A stretch of DNA of 64,000 nucleotides from Salibacterium halotolerans (GTDB lineage Bacteria; Bacillota; Bacilli; Bacillales; Marinococcaceae): contig NZ_FOXD01000002.1 of NCBI RefSeq assembly GCF_900115625.1, positions 224,509-288,508 of the forward strand, read 5' to 3'. Position numbers and translations under genes: made by a program. Of the stretch, positions 44,462 through 52,395 are shown in pieces. Under the pieces are notes generated by a model. It made no database searches, had not been told where the DNA came from, and saw only the letters and a program-made list of their open reading frames with translations. Each line of letters begins with the position of its first letter. Within the stretch, counting starts at the first letter, position 1.

Positions 44462-44856
44462 TTGGAAGCTTTGGAGACATTGTGTTTGAAACGTCAGACA
44501 AGCGCATCCATTCCTTTTACGATTTTACAAGAGATATAACCTCACGATGGGACTCCTCAAAAATTATCGGTCGCAAACCAGTCAGTGAATTCATCGGCCC
44601 TGATCTCGATGGAATTTCTTTTTCTATTGACTTACATGGTCAATTTGGTGTGAGGCCGCGTGTTGAAATGGAAAAATGGAATCGAATGAGCAGATCCGGA
44701 CAAGTAGAAATACTGGTTATAGGTAAACGAGCATTAGGGTTGGATCGCTGGTACGTATCGGATGTATCGGAAAAATGGAACGTTGTGATGGACAAAGGGG
44801 AACTATTATCCTGCAGCGTAGAAGTATCGCTGAAAGAATACATTGGGGAGTTGTAA
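44458..44856 (+). CDS. Tail protein U-like
   Basis: 132 aa, ATGA overlap. The FGDIVFETSDKRIHSFYDFTRDITSRW opening and the VISL-type C-terminus (VEVSLKEYIGEL) match the P2 gpU family. In P2, gpU caps the tail; here it sits among baseplate genes. Confidence 0.8.
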   Translation: MIGSFGDIVFETSDKRIHSFYDFTRDITSRWDSSKIIGRKPVSEFIGPDLDGISFSIDLHGQFGVRPRVEMEKWNRMSRSGQVEILVIGKRALGLDRWYVSDVSEKWNVVMDKGELLSCSVEVSLKEYIGEL

Positions 44857-44859
44857 TAA

Positions 44860-45165
44860 ATGGCGGATATTAACTATGAAAACGTAGACATCAACTTTTC
44901 TGCAGAAGGTAGTGAAGATGTTCTCCGTAATCTTCAAATTCTGTATACTACCCCAGAAGGCACTGTTCCATTCATGCGGGATTTCGGTATATCTCTGGAA
45001 ATTCAAGACCAACCCATCAATGCCATACAAGCCAAGATGGTAGCTGAATATACGGCGAAAACAAGGAAATTCGAACCGCGCGCAACGGTCGAAGAAGTAA
45101 CGTTTGTATCAGATGGAGAAACAGGATCCATGCGCCCGAAGGTGGTGATTAGTAGTGATTCCTGA
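44860..45165 (+). CDS. Baseplate wedge protein W (gp25-like)
   Basis: 101 aa. Gp25/gpW-like pattern: NLQILYTTPEGTVPFMRDFGISLEIQDQPINAIQAKMVAEYTAKTRKFEPRATVEEV. Initiates sheath assembly on the baseplate. Confidence 0.88.
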   Translation: MADINYENVDINFSAEGSEDVLRNLQILYTTPEGTVPFMRDFGISLEIQDQPINAIQAKMVAEYTAKTRKFEPRATVEEVTFVSDGETGSMRPKVVISSDS

Positions 45166-46297
45166 ACTTAGTAACCTTCCGGAAATAAGTTTTGCTGACA
45201 CAGACGTGAATGAAATGCTGAATAGCATGGTTTCAGACTATGAGCAAGCCTACTACGAATCAACAGGGGAAAGAAAGAAACTATATGCCGGGGATCCGAT
45301 TAGAATATTTTTGTATACTCAAGCATTACGTGAACTTCAATTGCGTTCCATTATCGATGATGCTGCAAAACAGAATTTGCTTGCATATGCCAGAAGGCCG
45401 GCTATCAATCATCTGGCAGCGTTTAAAAATATTTCAGAATTTCAACCCCAACGAGCGACAACCTTGCAACGATTTTATTTAAGTGCTCCTCAGGCTGTTC
45501 CACAGACGATTCCTGCGGGGACAAGAGTTAGTCCGGGGAACAAAATATTTTTTGAAGTGCAAGAAAATCATGAAATACCGGCTGGGGATACGCAGATTGA
45601 TATCGTAGTAAGGTGTACGATTCAGGGAGAAGAAGGGAACGGTTTCACTCCTGGTCAAATTGATATTTTAGTGAATCCTATCCCCTGGGTGGAAAGGGTT
45701 GAGAATATCGAAACAAGTCAAGGTGGATCCGGAGAAGAGGATTTGGAGAGTCTTCGAGAACGTATTTGGCTTGCGCCTGAAACATATAGTGTGGCCGGGC
45801 CGAAAGAAGCGTACGAATCAATGGTAAAGCAGTACAGCCCACTTATAACTAACGTAAAAGCGACGACGCCGCACCCTGGTGTAACAGATATTCGTTTCCT
45901 GCTTGAAAATGGAGAGGTTCCGACAGACTCTTTTTCAGAGGAGCTCATTAATTATCTCAGTGAGAAAGATAAAAGACCTCTTACTGACAACATTCAAGGA
46001 GGTGCTCCCGAACAGAATGAATATAATATTGATGTAACATATTATATACGTTCCTCGGATTCAAGCCGTTCTGTAGATATTCAAAATGCAGTCGAAAACG
46101 CCGTGCAATTGTATAGAATATGGCAAAAATCAAAAATTGGAAGGGATATTAACCCATCCGAGCTGCAATCCAGGATTATTCAAGCGGGAGCCAAGCGTGC
46201 AGAAATTATAGCACCATCCTTTACAGTGGTTCCAGATATCAATGTGGCTAATGACGCAAACGTAAGTGTCAATTACGGAGGAATGGAAGATGACTGA
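45155..46297 (+). CDS. Baseplate protein J
   Basis: 380 aa from GTG 45155, overlapping gpW by 11 bp. Gp6/gpJ-type pattern (YPGDPIRIFLYTQALRELQLRSIID-like, LLAYARRPAINHLAAF, VAGPKEAYESMVKQYSPLITNVKATTPHPG). Wedge component of the baseplate. Confidence 0.92.
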   Translation: MIPELSNLPEISFADTDVNEMLNSMVSDYEQAYYESTGERKKLYAGDPIRIFLYTQALRELQLRSIIDDAAKQNLLAYARRPAINHLAAFKNISEFQPQRATTLQRFYLSAPQAVPQTIPAGTRVSPGNKIFFEVQENHEIPAGDTQIDIVVRCTIQGEEGNGFTPGQIDILVNPIPWVERVENIETSQGGSGEEDLESLRERIWLAPETYSVAGPKEAYESMVKQYSPLITNVKATTPHPGVTDIRFLLENGEVPTDSFSEELINYLSEKDKRPLTDNIQGGAPEQNEYNIDVTYYIRSSDSSRSVDIQNAVENAVQLYRIWQKSKIGRDINPSELQSRIIQAGAKRAEIIAPSFTVVPDINVANDANVSVNYGGMEDD

Positions 46298-46952
46298 ATT
46301 ACAAAATTCAAACGTGATTGATCTACTGCCACCTAATTTAAAAAATGATCCGGATATCAAAGCAGCATCTAAAGTAATTAATCAGACATTTAAAGATACT
46401 GTTGAGAAGACAAATCCTTTAAAGCTTTATGTAAATATTCAGGATCAGCCCGACGAAGTACTTGATCATCTTCTATGGCAGTCACATGTAACTTTTAGCG
46501 AAGGTTCTGGATTAGCTGAGACGCGGGAAGAGAAGATCAACCTCATTGAAAACTCCGAATATATACACAACATCAAAGGGACACCGGCAGCTTTAGAGAG
46601 AGTCCTGGAACTGCTCAATATGGATGGAAAAGTAACAGAATGGTTCAATTATGGCGGGGACCCCTATTTCTTTCGAATTGATATTCAAGTCAAAAATAAA
46701 GGGTTGTCTGAAAATAATATAACGCTTTTGGAGAATCTTATCACCGCATTTAAGAATAACCGTTCCTGGGTGGATGTCATTAATTTTTACTTGGTATCCA
46801 ATGCTAAGGTGCATTTGGCTAGTCTTTCTTATTTCGGAGAAGAAATAACAGTTTACCCTTGGCAGCAAACTGAAGTGCAAGGACATGCTGTAGCTCGGCT
46901 CGGATCAGGATCGCGTTCCACAGAAACCACTACAATTTATCCCAAGGGATAG
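46290..46952 (+). CDS. Phage tail protein I
   Basis: 220 aa from ATG 46290 after GGAGGA; an earlier in-frame GTG at 46266 lies upstream of it. The pattern NVIDLLPPNLKNDPDIKAASKVINQTFKDTVEKTNPL and VDVINFYLVSNAKV is the P2 gpI type. Overlaps gpJ by 8 bp. Confidence 0.88.
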   Translation: MTELQNSNVIDLLPPNLKNDPDIKAASKVINQTFKDTVEKTNPLKLYVNIQDQPDEVLDHLLWQSHVTFSEGSGLAETREEKINLIENSEYIHNIKGTPAALERVLELLNMDGKVTEWFNYGGDPYFFRIDIQVKNKGLSENNITLLENLITAFKNNRSWVDVINFYLVSNAKVHLASLSYFGEEITVYPWQQTEVQGHAVARLGSGSRSTETTTIYPKG

Positions 46953-46967
46953 GAAGGGAGAGACGGA

Positions 46968-48821
46968 ATGGCTGAATTTTATACTATTTTAACTGATGTC
47001 GGCCAAGCAAAGATTGCCAATTCACAAGTCACCGGGGAAAAGGTCGATCTTGTTGAATTGGCTGCAGGCGATGGTAATGGTAATTATTATAACCCTACAA
47101 GTGATCAATCAGAATTGGTAAATGAAACGTGGAGAGGGAATATAAGTTCCATTGACATCGATGAAGACAACCCTAATTGGATCACCATTGAAACCATAGT
47201 TCCGTCTGAAACGGACGCTTTTATGTTACGTGAAGTGGGCATTTTTGACAGTAACGGTGATTTGATCGCAATCGGAAAATATCCAGAAACGTACAAGCCT
47301 AGTTTAGATAATGGGAGTGCTAAAGATTTATATGTTCGAATGATCATTGAAGTCTCCAACGCTGAAGCAGTGACACTAAAAATAGATCCTGCAGTTACAA
47401 TCGCTTCACGTAAGTATGTTAACAGTATTACAGGAGACCTTAATGACCTGAATACCGCAGATAATACCAGTCTTGTTTCCTCAACAAACGAGGTCCTGCA
47501 AAAATCTAAAGATTACGCCCAAAACGCCAAAGACTATGCTCAAAATAGAGCGGCTCTCCCGCGATCCGAGCAAATAGACCCTAATACAACAGAAACTTCG
47601 CTGATAGTTACAGATCATGCCAACGCACCAACGGATGACCTCTACTATATTCAAACGTACTTCGATGAAGGGGATCAATGTAGTCAAATTGCCATTCCGT
47701 ATAATTTCAACGGGACTGGTTTTTGGTATCGTTTCAAATCTATCGACACTTGGTCGGATTGGGCAAGAGTCGTGCCACAAAGTGATCTTGATAATCTCAT
47801 CAATCGAATCGGGCAAAACACGAACTTAAACACCAGTGATAACTCGACAATTATAGCTGCTATCAACGAAGTGCTGCAGAAATTTAATACGCATAATTCC
47901 GATGATGCTCGTCACGTTACAAGTACGGATCGTGGTCATTGGAATGGGAAAATGGAAAAACAAGGCGAGAGCAATGTTAGCTTTAATAAGAATAAGTTAT
48001 CAGAAGCTCCTGTAGACTTCTTAATTTCAAATGAGAATGTCCAATCTGGACAGGCTGATTTAACTGCACTTTTTGGAAATGATATTCAGTCGGCATCCGG
48101 AAGAAAAGTAGGAATCGGATTTGCTGTATCAACTGCAATTAATACCCAAGGAAATTTAGGAGCAAAAATCGTTCATGAAGCAACAGGCAATCGTAGTCAA
48201 GGTGATTTAGCTTTTTATACGAAAATAGATGAAAATGAGGGTGATACCACAGAAGAACACCTTAGAATTAAAGATAGCGGTGAATTAAGACCGGGGGAAG
48301 ATAACGCACAAACTTTAGGTTCGTCGTCTTACCGTTGGAATGAAATTTATGCCGGTACAGGAGCTATCAATACGTCAGACAAGAAAGAAAAGAAAGATAT
48401 AAAAGAATCTATCGGTCTATCGTTTATTGATAAATTAACCCCAATTGAATATAAGCTAGAAGATAGTGGTAATCGTGATGAAAATGGGAATATCATTCCG
48501 GGAACAAGACCTCATCATGGTTTAATTTCTCAAGACGTAGAAAGTTTGCTTGAACAGTTAGGTATAGACCATGCTGGATTTATTAAAACGCCAATTACAG
48601 AGTTGGTTCCTGATGAAAATTGGGAACCAAGTGATGATGAAACAGAAGAAGATAGACCACTTATTGAGAAAGAAACAGGAGAGTACAATTACGGACTACG
48701 TTACTCGGAGTTTATTGGCAACTTAATTAAAGCTGTGCAAGAGTTAAAAGTGGAGAAGGATAATTTGGAGAGCAAGCACAGTAATTTAGAAAAAAGAGTG
48801 GCTGAATTAGAAAGTTCGTAG
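46968..48821 (+). CDS. Tail fibre with C-terminal S74 chaperone domain
   Basis: 617 aa. The N-terminal P2 gpH-type collar domain (FYTILTDVGQAKIANSQVTGEKVDLVELAAGDGNG) attaches to the baseplate, a pyocin-knob-like segment lies near 210-265, and the C-terminus carries an intramolecular-chaperone S74 motif (INTSDKKEKKDIKESIGLSFIDKLTPIEYK, HHGLISQDVESLL) that trims itself after trimer folding. The last 29 residues are coiled coil and fall in a duplicated 187-bp unit. Confidence 0.9.
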   Translation: MAEFYTILTDVGQAKIANSQVTGEKVDLVELAAGDGNGNYYNPTSDQSELVNETWRGNISSIDIDEDNPNWITIETIVPSETDAFMLREVGIFDSNGDLIAIGKYPETYKPSLDNGSAKDLYVRMIIEVSNAEAVTLKIDPAVTIASRKYVNSITGDLNDLNTADNTSLVSSTNEVLQKSKDYAQNAKDYAQNRAALPRSEQIDPNTTETSLIVTDHANAPTDDLYYIQTYFDEGDQCSQIAIPYNFNGTGFWYRFKSIDTWSDWARVVPQSDLDNLINRIGQNTNLNTSDNSTIIAAINEVLQKFNTHNSDDARHVTSTDRGHWNGKMEKQGESNVSFNKNKLSEAPVDFLISNENVQSGQADLTALFGNDIQSASGRKVGIGFAVSTAINTQGNLGAKIVHEATGNRSQGDLAFYTKIDENEGDTTEEHLRIKDSGELRPGEDNAQTLGSSSYRWNEIYAGTGAINTSDKKEKKDIKESIGLSFIDKLTPIEYKLEDSGNRDENGNIIPGTRPHHGLISQDVESLLEQLGIDHAGFIKTPITELVPDENWEPSDDETEEDRPLIEKETGEYNYGLRYSEFIGNLIKAVQELKVEKDNLESKHSNLEKRVAELESS

Positions 48822-49104
48822 CGTGGCTTATGCGCATTAGATGCAATACCCAAAAGGGTGTATTTTTTATGTAGAAGGATTTCCCTCCTATTTTGTCGAA
48901 ATAAGTGAGATAAAGGGAGCTGTGCAAGAGTTAAAAGTGGAGAAGGATAATTTGGAGAGCAAGCACAGTAATTTAGAAAAAAGAGTGGCTGAATTAGAAA
49001 GTTCGTAGCGTGGCTTATGCGCATTAGATGCAATACCCAAAAGGGTGTATTTTTTATGTAGAAGGATTTCCCTCCTATTTTGTCGAAATAAGTGAGATAA
49101 AGGG
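48731..49104 (+). repeat. Perfect 187-bp tandem duplication across the fibre gene end
   Basis: The segment 48731-48917 is repeated without difference as 48918-49104. It covers the fibre's last coiled-coil codons, the stop, a hairpin with T-run and the leader to the next gene's Shine-Dalgarno. Since 187 is not a multiple of three, the second copy is outside the fibre frame and is not translated in that frame. A very recent duplication or an assembly artefact are both possible. Confidence 0.9.
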
Positions 49105-49114
49105 AGGGAATGTA

Positions 49115-49414
49115 ATGGAAGTCACATTAAGTAGATGGATAATTTTAAAGGACATTGCTCATAAATCAAGAAATGTTACTAAAACATTTACATCAGAAGT
49201 TATACCCCACAAAGGAGATTTTGTATTCTCAACTGCTTTTGAAAGAGATGAAGAGGTAGAGGTGGCAAGTGTATTTATTGATTATGAAAGAGATGATTGC
49301 ATGGTTTTCCTAGAACCTCTTTCTCTGAATACTGAAGACAACCATTATCTGAAGCAAACCGTTGATATGTATATGCTTCATGAGTGGAAATGTACATTTT
49401 ATGATTTTGAATAA
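49115..49414 (+). CDS. Hypothetical post-fibre protein
   Basis: 99 aa from ATG 49115 after GGGAGGG; an upstream frame from 49028 would read duplicated leader. Alpha/beta mix (VTLSRWIILKDIAHKSRNVTKTFTSEVIPHKGDFVFSTAFE). Not recognised; fibre-adjacent genes are often accessory or chaperone genes. A terminator follows. Confidence 0.6.
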   Translation: MEVTLSRWIILKDIAHKSRNVTKTFTSEVIPHKGDFVFSTAFERDEEVEVASVFIDYERDDCMVFLEPLSLNTEDNHYLKQTVDMYMLHEWKCTFYDFE

Positions 49415-49420
49415 TTAACA

Positions 49421-49443
49421 AAGCATCCTACGGGGTGCTTTTT
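49421..49443 (+). terminator. Terminator after post-fibre gene
   Basis: AAGCATCC pairs with GGGTGCTT (one G-U), then a T run. It ends the tail transcript before the S8-like gene. Confidence 0.82.
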
Positions 49444-49460
49444 CTTATGAGGAGGATAAA

Positions 49461-49910
49461 ATGCTCAAAGAAAATGACGCCGAGCGCCGAAAGGTCAACG
49501 CGGACACATGGCACGCAGCAGGCTACACTGGCAAAGACGTGACAGTCGTGTGCATCGACGACAAGAGCGCACCGCACGCTCACATGGTTTACGCAGAGTC
49601 GCCATTTCTTGATCCTGGAGAAGAAGTCGGGCACGGCACAAACGTAGCGCAGTGCGTTCATGAGATGGCGCCTGACGTGCGCGTCGTTCTCGTCCAGTCC
49701 AACGACGAAGGGCGGCAGTGGATACGCGATCACGCGGATGACATCGACATCATTTACGTATCACGCAGCGCAGGCCGGCCACTTGCCGAGCACAGCTACA
49801 GTTTTTTAGATGACTTGGACATTACGGTTGTTTGCTCGTCCGGAAATGACGAGGATGATCGTGTCAATTTCCCGTCGCGATTCCCGTGGAGAGCTGGCCT
49901 ATCTAATTGA
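49461..49910 (+). pseudogene. Subtilisin-like (S8) protease fragment
   Basis: 149 codons. The Asp motif (TVVCIDD), the His motif (EEVGHGTNVAQ) and the oxyanion Asn region (VVCSSGND) are present, but the frame ends before any GTS catalytic-serine motif, at a point where the DNA continues in another frame as the end of an Acb2-like gene. A deletion between the two genes is the best explanation. Whether the truncated product does anything is unknown. Start ATG 49461 follows GAGGA. Confidence 0.7.
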
Positions 49911-50007
49911 TCAGGAGTGTCCAGGATCGCGTGAGAAGTCCTTGGCCATGACTAATTTAGAAACGGCCGTGATGTGGGCCAATGCTTCTGTCGCTCGTAA
50001 TGAGTAA
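49888..50007 (+). pseudogene. 3' fragment of an Acb2/Tad1-like anti-CBASS gene
   Basis: In frame 1, codons from 49888 read GELAYLIDQECPGSREKSLAMT and end in TNLETAVMWANASVARNE. This is the C-terminal half of the phage Acb2/Tad1-hairpin family, which sequesters the nucleotide signals of CBASS and Thoeris. The N-terminal half (the ENRFTYH-type start) is missing; upstream bases encode the S8 fragment in a different frame, so no start is available. Family call from memory of the SREKSLAMTxLExAVMWANAxIARNE ending. Confidence 0.65.
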
Positions 50008-50028
50008 ATAAGGGAACTATTGTTTGAG

Positions 50029-50116
50029 TATATGCTAGGTTATGGTAAAATAGATAAGAGAGTAGGCGGTCTGATCAACCACAAGCGCGTTTCCCAGGAA
50101 CGCCCCTACTCTTTTT
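50029..50116 (+). ncRNA. Possible ~60-nt small RNA
   Basis: A promoter-like TTGAGT, 16-bp spacer, TAAAAT (about 50029-50051) is followed immediately by a hairpin with arms AGAGTAGG (50059-50066) and CCTACTCT (50105-50112) and a T run. A transcript from about 50058 to 50116 would consist of that hairpin alone. It could instead be only the terminator of the upstream deletion locus. Confidence 0.4.
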
Positions 50117-50145
50117 ATTATTGTATCCCTGGGAGGTATGAATGC

Positions 50146-50880
50146 GTGAGACGAATTGAGGTAGCAAAAGGAGAAGTTTTCGGTAAATTGAAGGTTATAG
50201 AGTTTACCAAAACATCCAATAGAGGACCTTTGTATAAATGTCTTTGTAGATGTGGTAATCACCGGGAGTTTGCAGGAAAAGATTTAAGAAATGGAAACAA
50301 TAAAAGTTGTGGGTGCTTAACCCAATCCCACGGCATGACAGGCAGTCGCCCATATAGAGTGTGGAGTAATATGAAAAAGCGCTGCAATAATGAAATGAAT
50401 CCTGATTACCCGCGTTATGGCGGCCGAGGAATAACTTATTGCCCAAAATGGGAAACGTTTGAAGGCTTCTGGGAAGACATGAAAGACGGATATAGAAGCG
50501 ATTTAACTTTAGATCGAATTGATGTAAACGGGAATTATATCAAGGAAAACTGCCGGTGGATTAACAGGAAAAAACAAAACAATAACAGGCGCAATAACAA
50601 TCTCTATGAATATAAAGGCGAGACTTTAACTCTTCCTGATATTTGTGAAAAGTACGGTTATGATTACAGCATCATAAGGGCTAGAGTTCAAAGCGGAATG
50701 ACTATTGATGAAGCCTTTAGATTTGAAAATGAGAAAGAAGAAATCACTTACAATGGTGAAACTAAAACCGTTTCTGAATTCGCCCGTGATAACGATATGA
50801 CTTACCATCAATTAAAAAAGCGATTAATGCGCGGGTGGACTGTTGAGAGGGCAATTGAGCAACCGTTGAGAATAAGATAA
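50146..50880 (+). CDS. HNH-type homing-endonuclease-like protein
   Basis: 244 aa from GTG 50146, nine bases after GGGAGG. CLCRCG / CGC zinc pairs near residue 35-55, then an HNH-like core (RVWSNMKKRC, YGGRGI, LDRIDVNGNY, NCRWI) and C-terminal modular repeats of the NUMOD type (YKGETLTLPDICEKYGYDYSIIRARV, YNGETKTVSEFARDNDMTY) that bind DNA. Free-standing phage endonuclease genes of this type insert next to target genes and are mobile. Confidence 0.82.
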   Translation: MRRIEVAKGEVFGKLKVIEFTKTSNRGPLYKCLCRCGNHREFAGKDLRNGNNKSCGCLTQSHGMTGSRPYRVWSNMKKRCNNEMNPDYPRYGGRGITYCPKWETFEGFWEDMKDGYRSDLTLDRIDVNGNYIKENCRWINRKKQNNNRRNNNLYEYKGETLTLPDICEKYGYDYSIIRARVQSGMTIDEAFRFENEKEEITYNGETKTVSEFARDNDMTYHQLKKRLMRGWTVERAIEQPLRIR

Positions 50881-50910
50881 AAAATATCTATAGGTAGAGG
50901 TTTAATTTAC

Positions 50911-51678
50911 ATGATGCCATTATTTGAAAACAACTTTAAAGCAATTCTTAGTCAAATTAAGCAATTTATGATGAGGAACAATCAGGTATGGTTTAGAGGT
51001 CACAGCAACTTTGGTTTAGATGGAGAACTTAAAGAATATAAGCTTACCTCTTCAATATTCAGAACAGACGCAGATATTGATCAAATAAAAAAATATGAGA
51101 GTAATTCTATTTATGAGTTTATGACAAAAGGATATAGTTTACATCAAACTCAAAATAAGTGGGAATTGTTATATATCATGCAACATCATGGTGTTCCTAC
51201 TAGATTATTAGATTGGACTTCTTCTTTTGCAGTTGCACTATATTTCGCAAGATTAAACTGGGAAAATAGCGATAGTACTCTTCATATATGGATGCTTGCT
51301 CCTGAAAAACTAAATGAGATACTCATAGGGACCAAAAATGTAAGTATACCTTCCACCGAAAAAGAGTATGATGTATTCGCTGATAAAGTGAAAAATTCAA
51401 GAGCTATTGCCCCTATATATAACTCAAGTCGGTTGATTGCTCAACAAGGACAGTTTACTCTTCAAGGAAATACCTACTATGATCTTAAGGAGGAATTGGA
51501 TCAAAAAACAGAATATAGTGACACCATATTACAGAAAATCGAAGTCCCTTCAGAATTACGTCACGACGTTTATGCATATTTACACATGAATGGGATTAAT
51601 GATTTTGCTGTATTCCCCGATCTTGATGGCTTGTCGCAAGTTATTAAAAAAAGAATTATAAAAAAATCATTAGAATAA
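50911..51678 (+). CDS. FRG-domain protein, candidate phage-defence accessory gene
   Basis: 255 aa. The FRG domain signature is complete: VWFRGHSN near residue 28, LQHHGVPTRLLDWTSS-type (YIMQHHGVPTRLLDWT) near 90-105, and a C-terminal LIAQQGQFTLQ motif. FRG-domain proteins are found in prophages and defence islands, with an uncertain biochemical activity. The gene is more A/T rich than the structural genes and sits between tail and lysis modules, a usual place for lysogenic-conversion genes. Confidence 0.8.
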   Translation: MMPLFENNFKAILSQIKQFMMRNNQVWFRGHSNFGLDGELKEYKLTSSIFRTDADIDQIKKYESNSIYEFMTKGYSLHQTQNKWELLYIMQHHGVPTRLLDWTSSFAVALYFARLNWENSDSTLHIWMLAPEKLNEILIGTKNVSIPSTEKEYDVFADKVKNSRAIAPIYNSSRLIAQQGQFTLQGNTYYDLKEELDQKTEYSDTILQKIEVPSELRHDVYAYLHMNGINDFAVFPDLDGLSQVIKKRIIKKSLE

Positions 51679-51721
51679 AACAGCACCACAAAAGACACTT
51701 GGTGCAATAAATAAAGGTTGC

Positions 51722-51752
51722 AAGGAGTCTCCAAAATTGGAGGCTCCTTTTT
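51722..51752 (+). terminator. Terminator before holin gene
   Basis: AAGGAG-CTCCAA and TTGGAG-CTCCTT form a long stem with a short A/T loop and a T run. It isolates the FRG gene from the lysis genes. Confidence 0.92.
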
Positions 51753-51775
51753 AATATTAAAAAGGAGTGATTTTC

Positions 51776-52024
51776 ATGATTCAATTTTTCAAAGGACTCG
51801 ATGCCGGCACAGTGACACGGACAATTATTATGGTGGTGGCTTTCATTAACCAAGGTTTGGCTATTTTTGGACAGTCTCCACTTCCTATTGATGAGCAGAA
51901 TCTTGAGTTGTTCGTATCGTTCATTTTCTCAGCTGTGACTGCTGTCATTGCTTGGTGGAAAAACAACAACTTCACGAAAGAAGCCAAGTGGGCGCAGGAA
52001 TATCTCGAGTCGAAGAAGCAGTAA
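51776..52024 (+). CDS. SPP1-type holin
   Basis: 82 aa from ATG 51776 after AAGGAG. Two membrane segments (TRTIIMVVAFINQGLAIFG and LFVSFIFSAVTAVIAWW) and a Lys-rich C-terminal tail (FTKEAKWAQEYLESKKQ) match the SPP1 holin family. It permeabilises the membrane at lysis. Confidence 0.9.
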   Translation: MIQFFKGLDAGTVTRTIIMVVAFINQGLAIFGQSPLPIDEQNLELFVSFIFSAVTAVIAWWKNNNFTKEAKWAQEYLESKKQ

Positions 52025-52052
52025 TCCCGAGAAATAGAGAAGGGGGCTCAGG

Positions 52053-52382
52053 ATGAGTGATGAACAGAAGAAAAGCAATGAGTGGTACAGCAACAAAGAC
52101 CTGTATGAAAAGTTTGATAAGGCTATAAATACCATTAGACAGGATAATAACTCTCTTCGCGTGGAGTTGGAACGGACTCGTTCTGACATCCGGAAATACA
52201 ATGGGCTGCATGAAAAGGTCAATAAAACCCGAGAAGATATTGAAAAAGTGAAGAGACAAGTGAACGGTATCCAACAGCAAGCGCAGGGACGATCGAAGAC
52301 ATGGGATGGCATACGACTATGGGGCGGATGGATAGTAGGTATCCTCGGCATGACGGCAGCATATTTGAAAATCTTTTTATAG
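52053..52382 (+). CDS. XhlA-like haemolysin/holin accessory
   Basis: 109 aa: an N-terminal coiled coil (about 25-80, NTIRQDNNSLRVELERTRSDIRKYN) and one C-terminal membrane segment (WGGWIVGILGMTAAYLKIF). Same build as XhlA of PBSX, which acts with the holin and amidase in lysis. Confidence 0.82.
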   Translation: MSDEQKKSNEWYSNKDLYEKFDKAINTIRQDNNSLRVELERTRSDIRKYNGLHEKVNKTREDIEKVKRQVNGIQQQAQGRSKTWDGIRLWGGWIVGILGMTAAYLKIFL

Positions 52383-52395
52383 GAGGAATCAAAAA

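Noticed and set aside
48822..49030. The 187-bp repeat as a phage attachment-site duplication
   Set aside because: It lies inside the late genes, and the true att sites at the dpaB junctions are clear.
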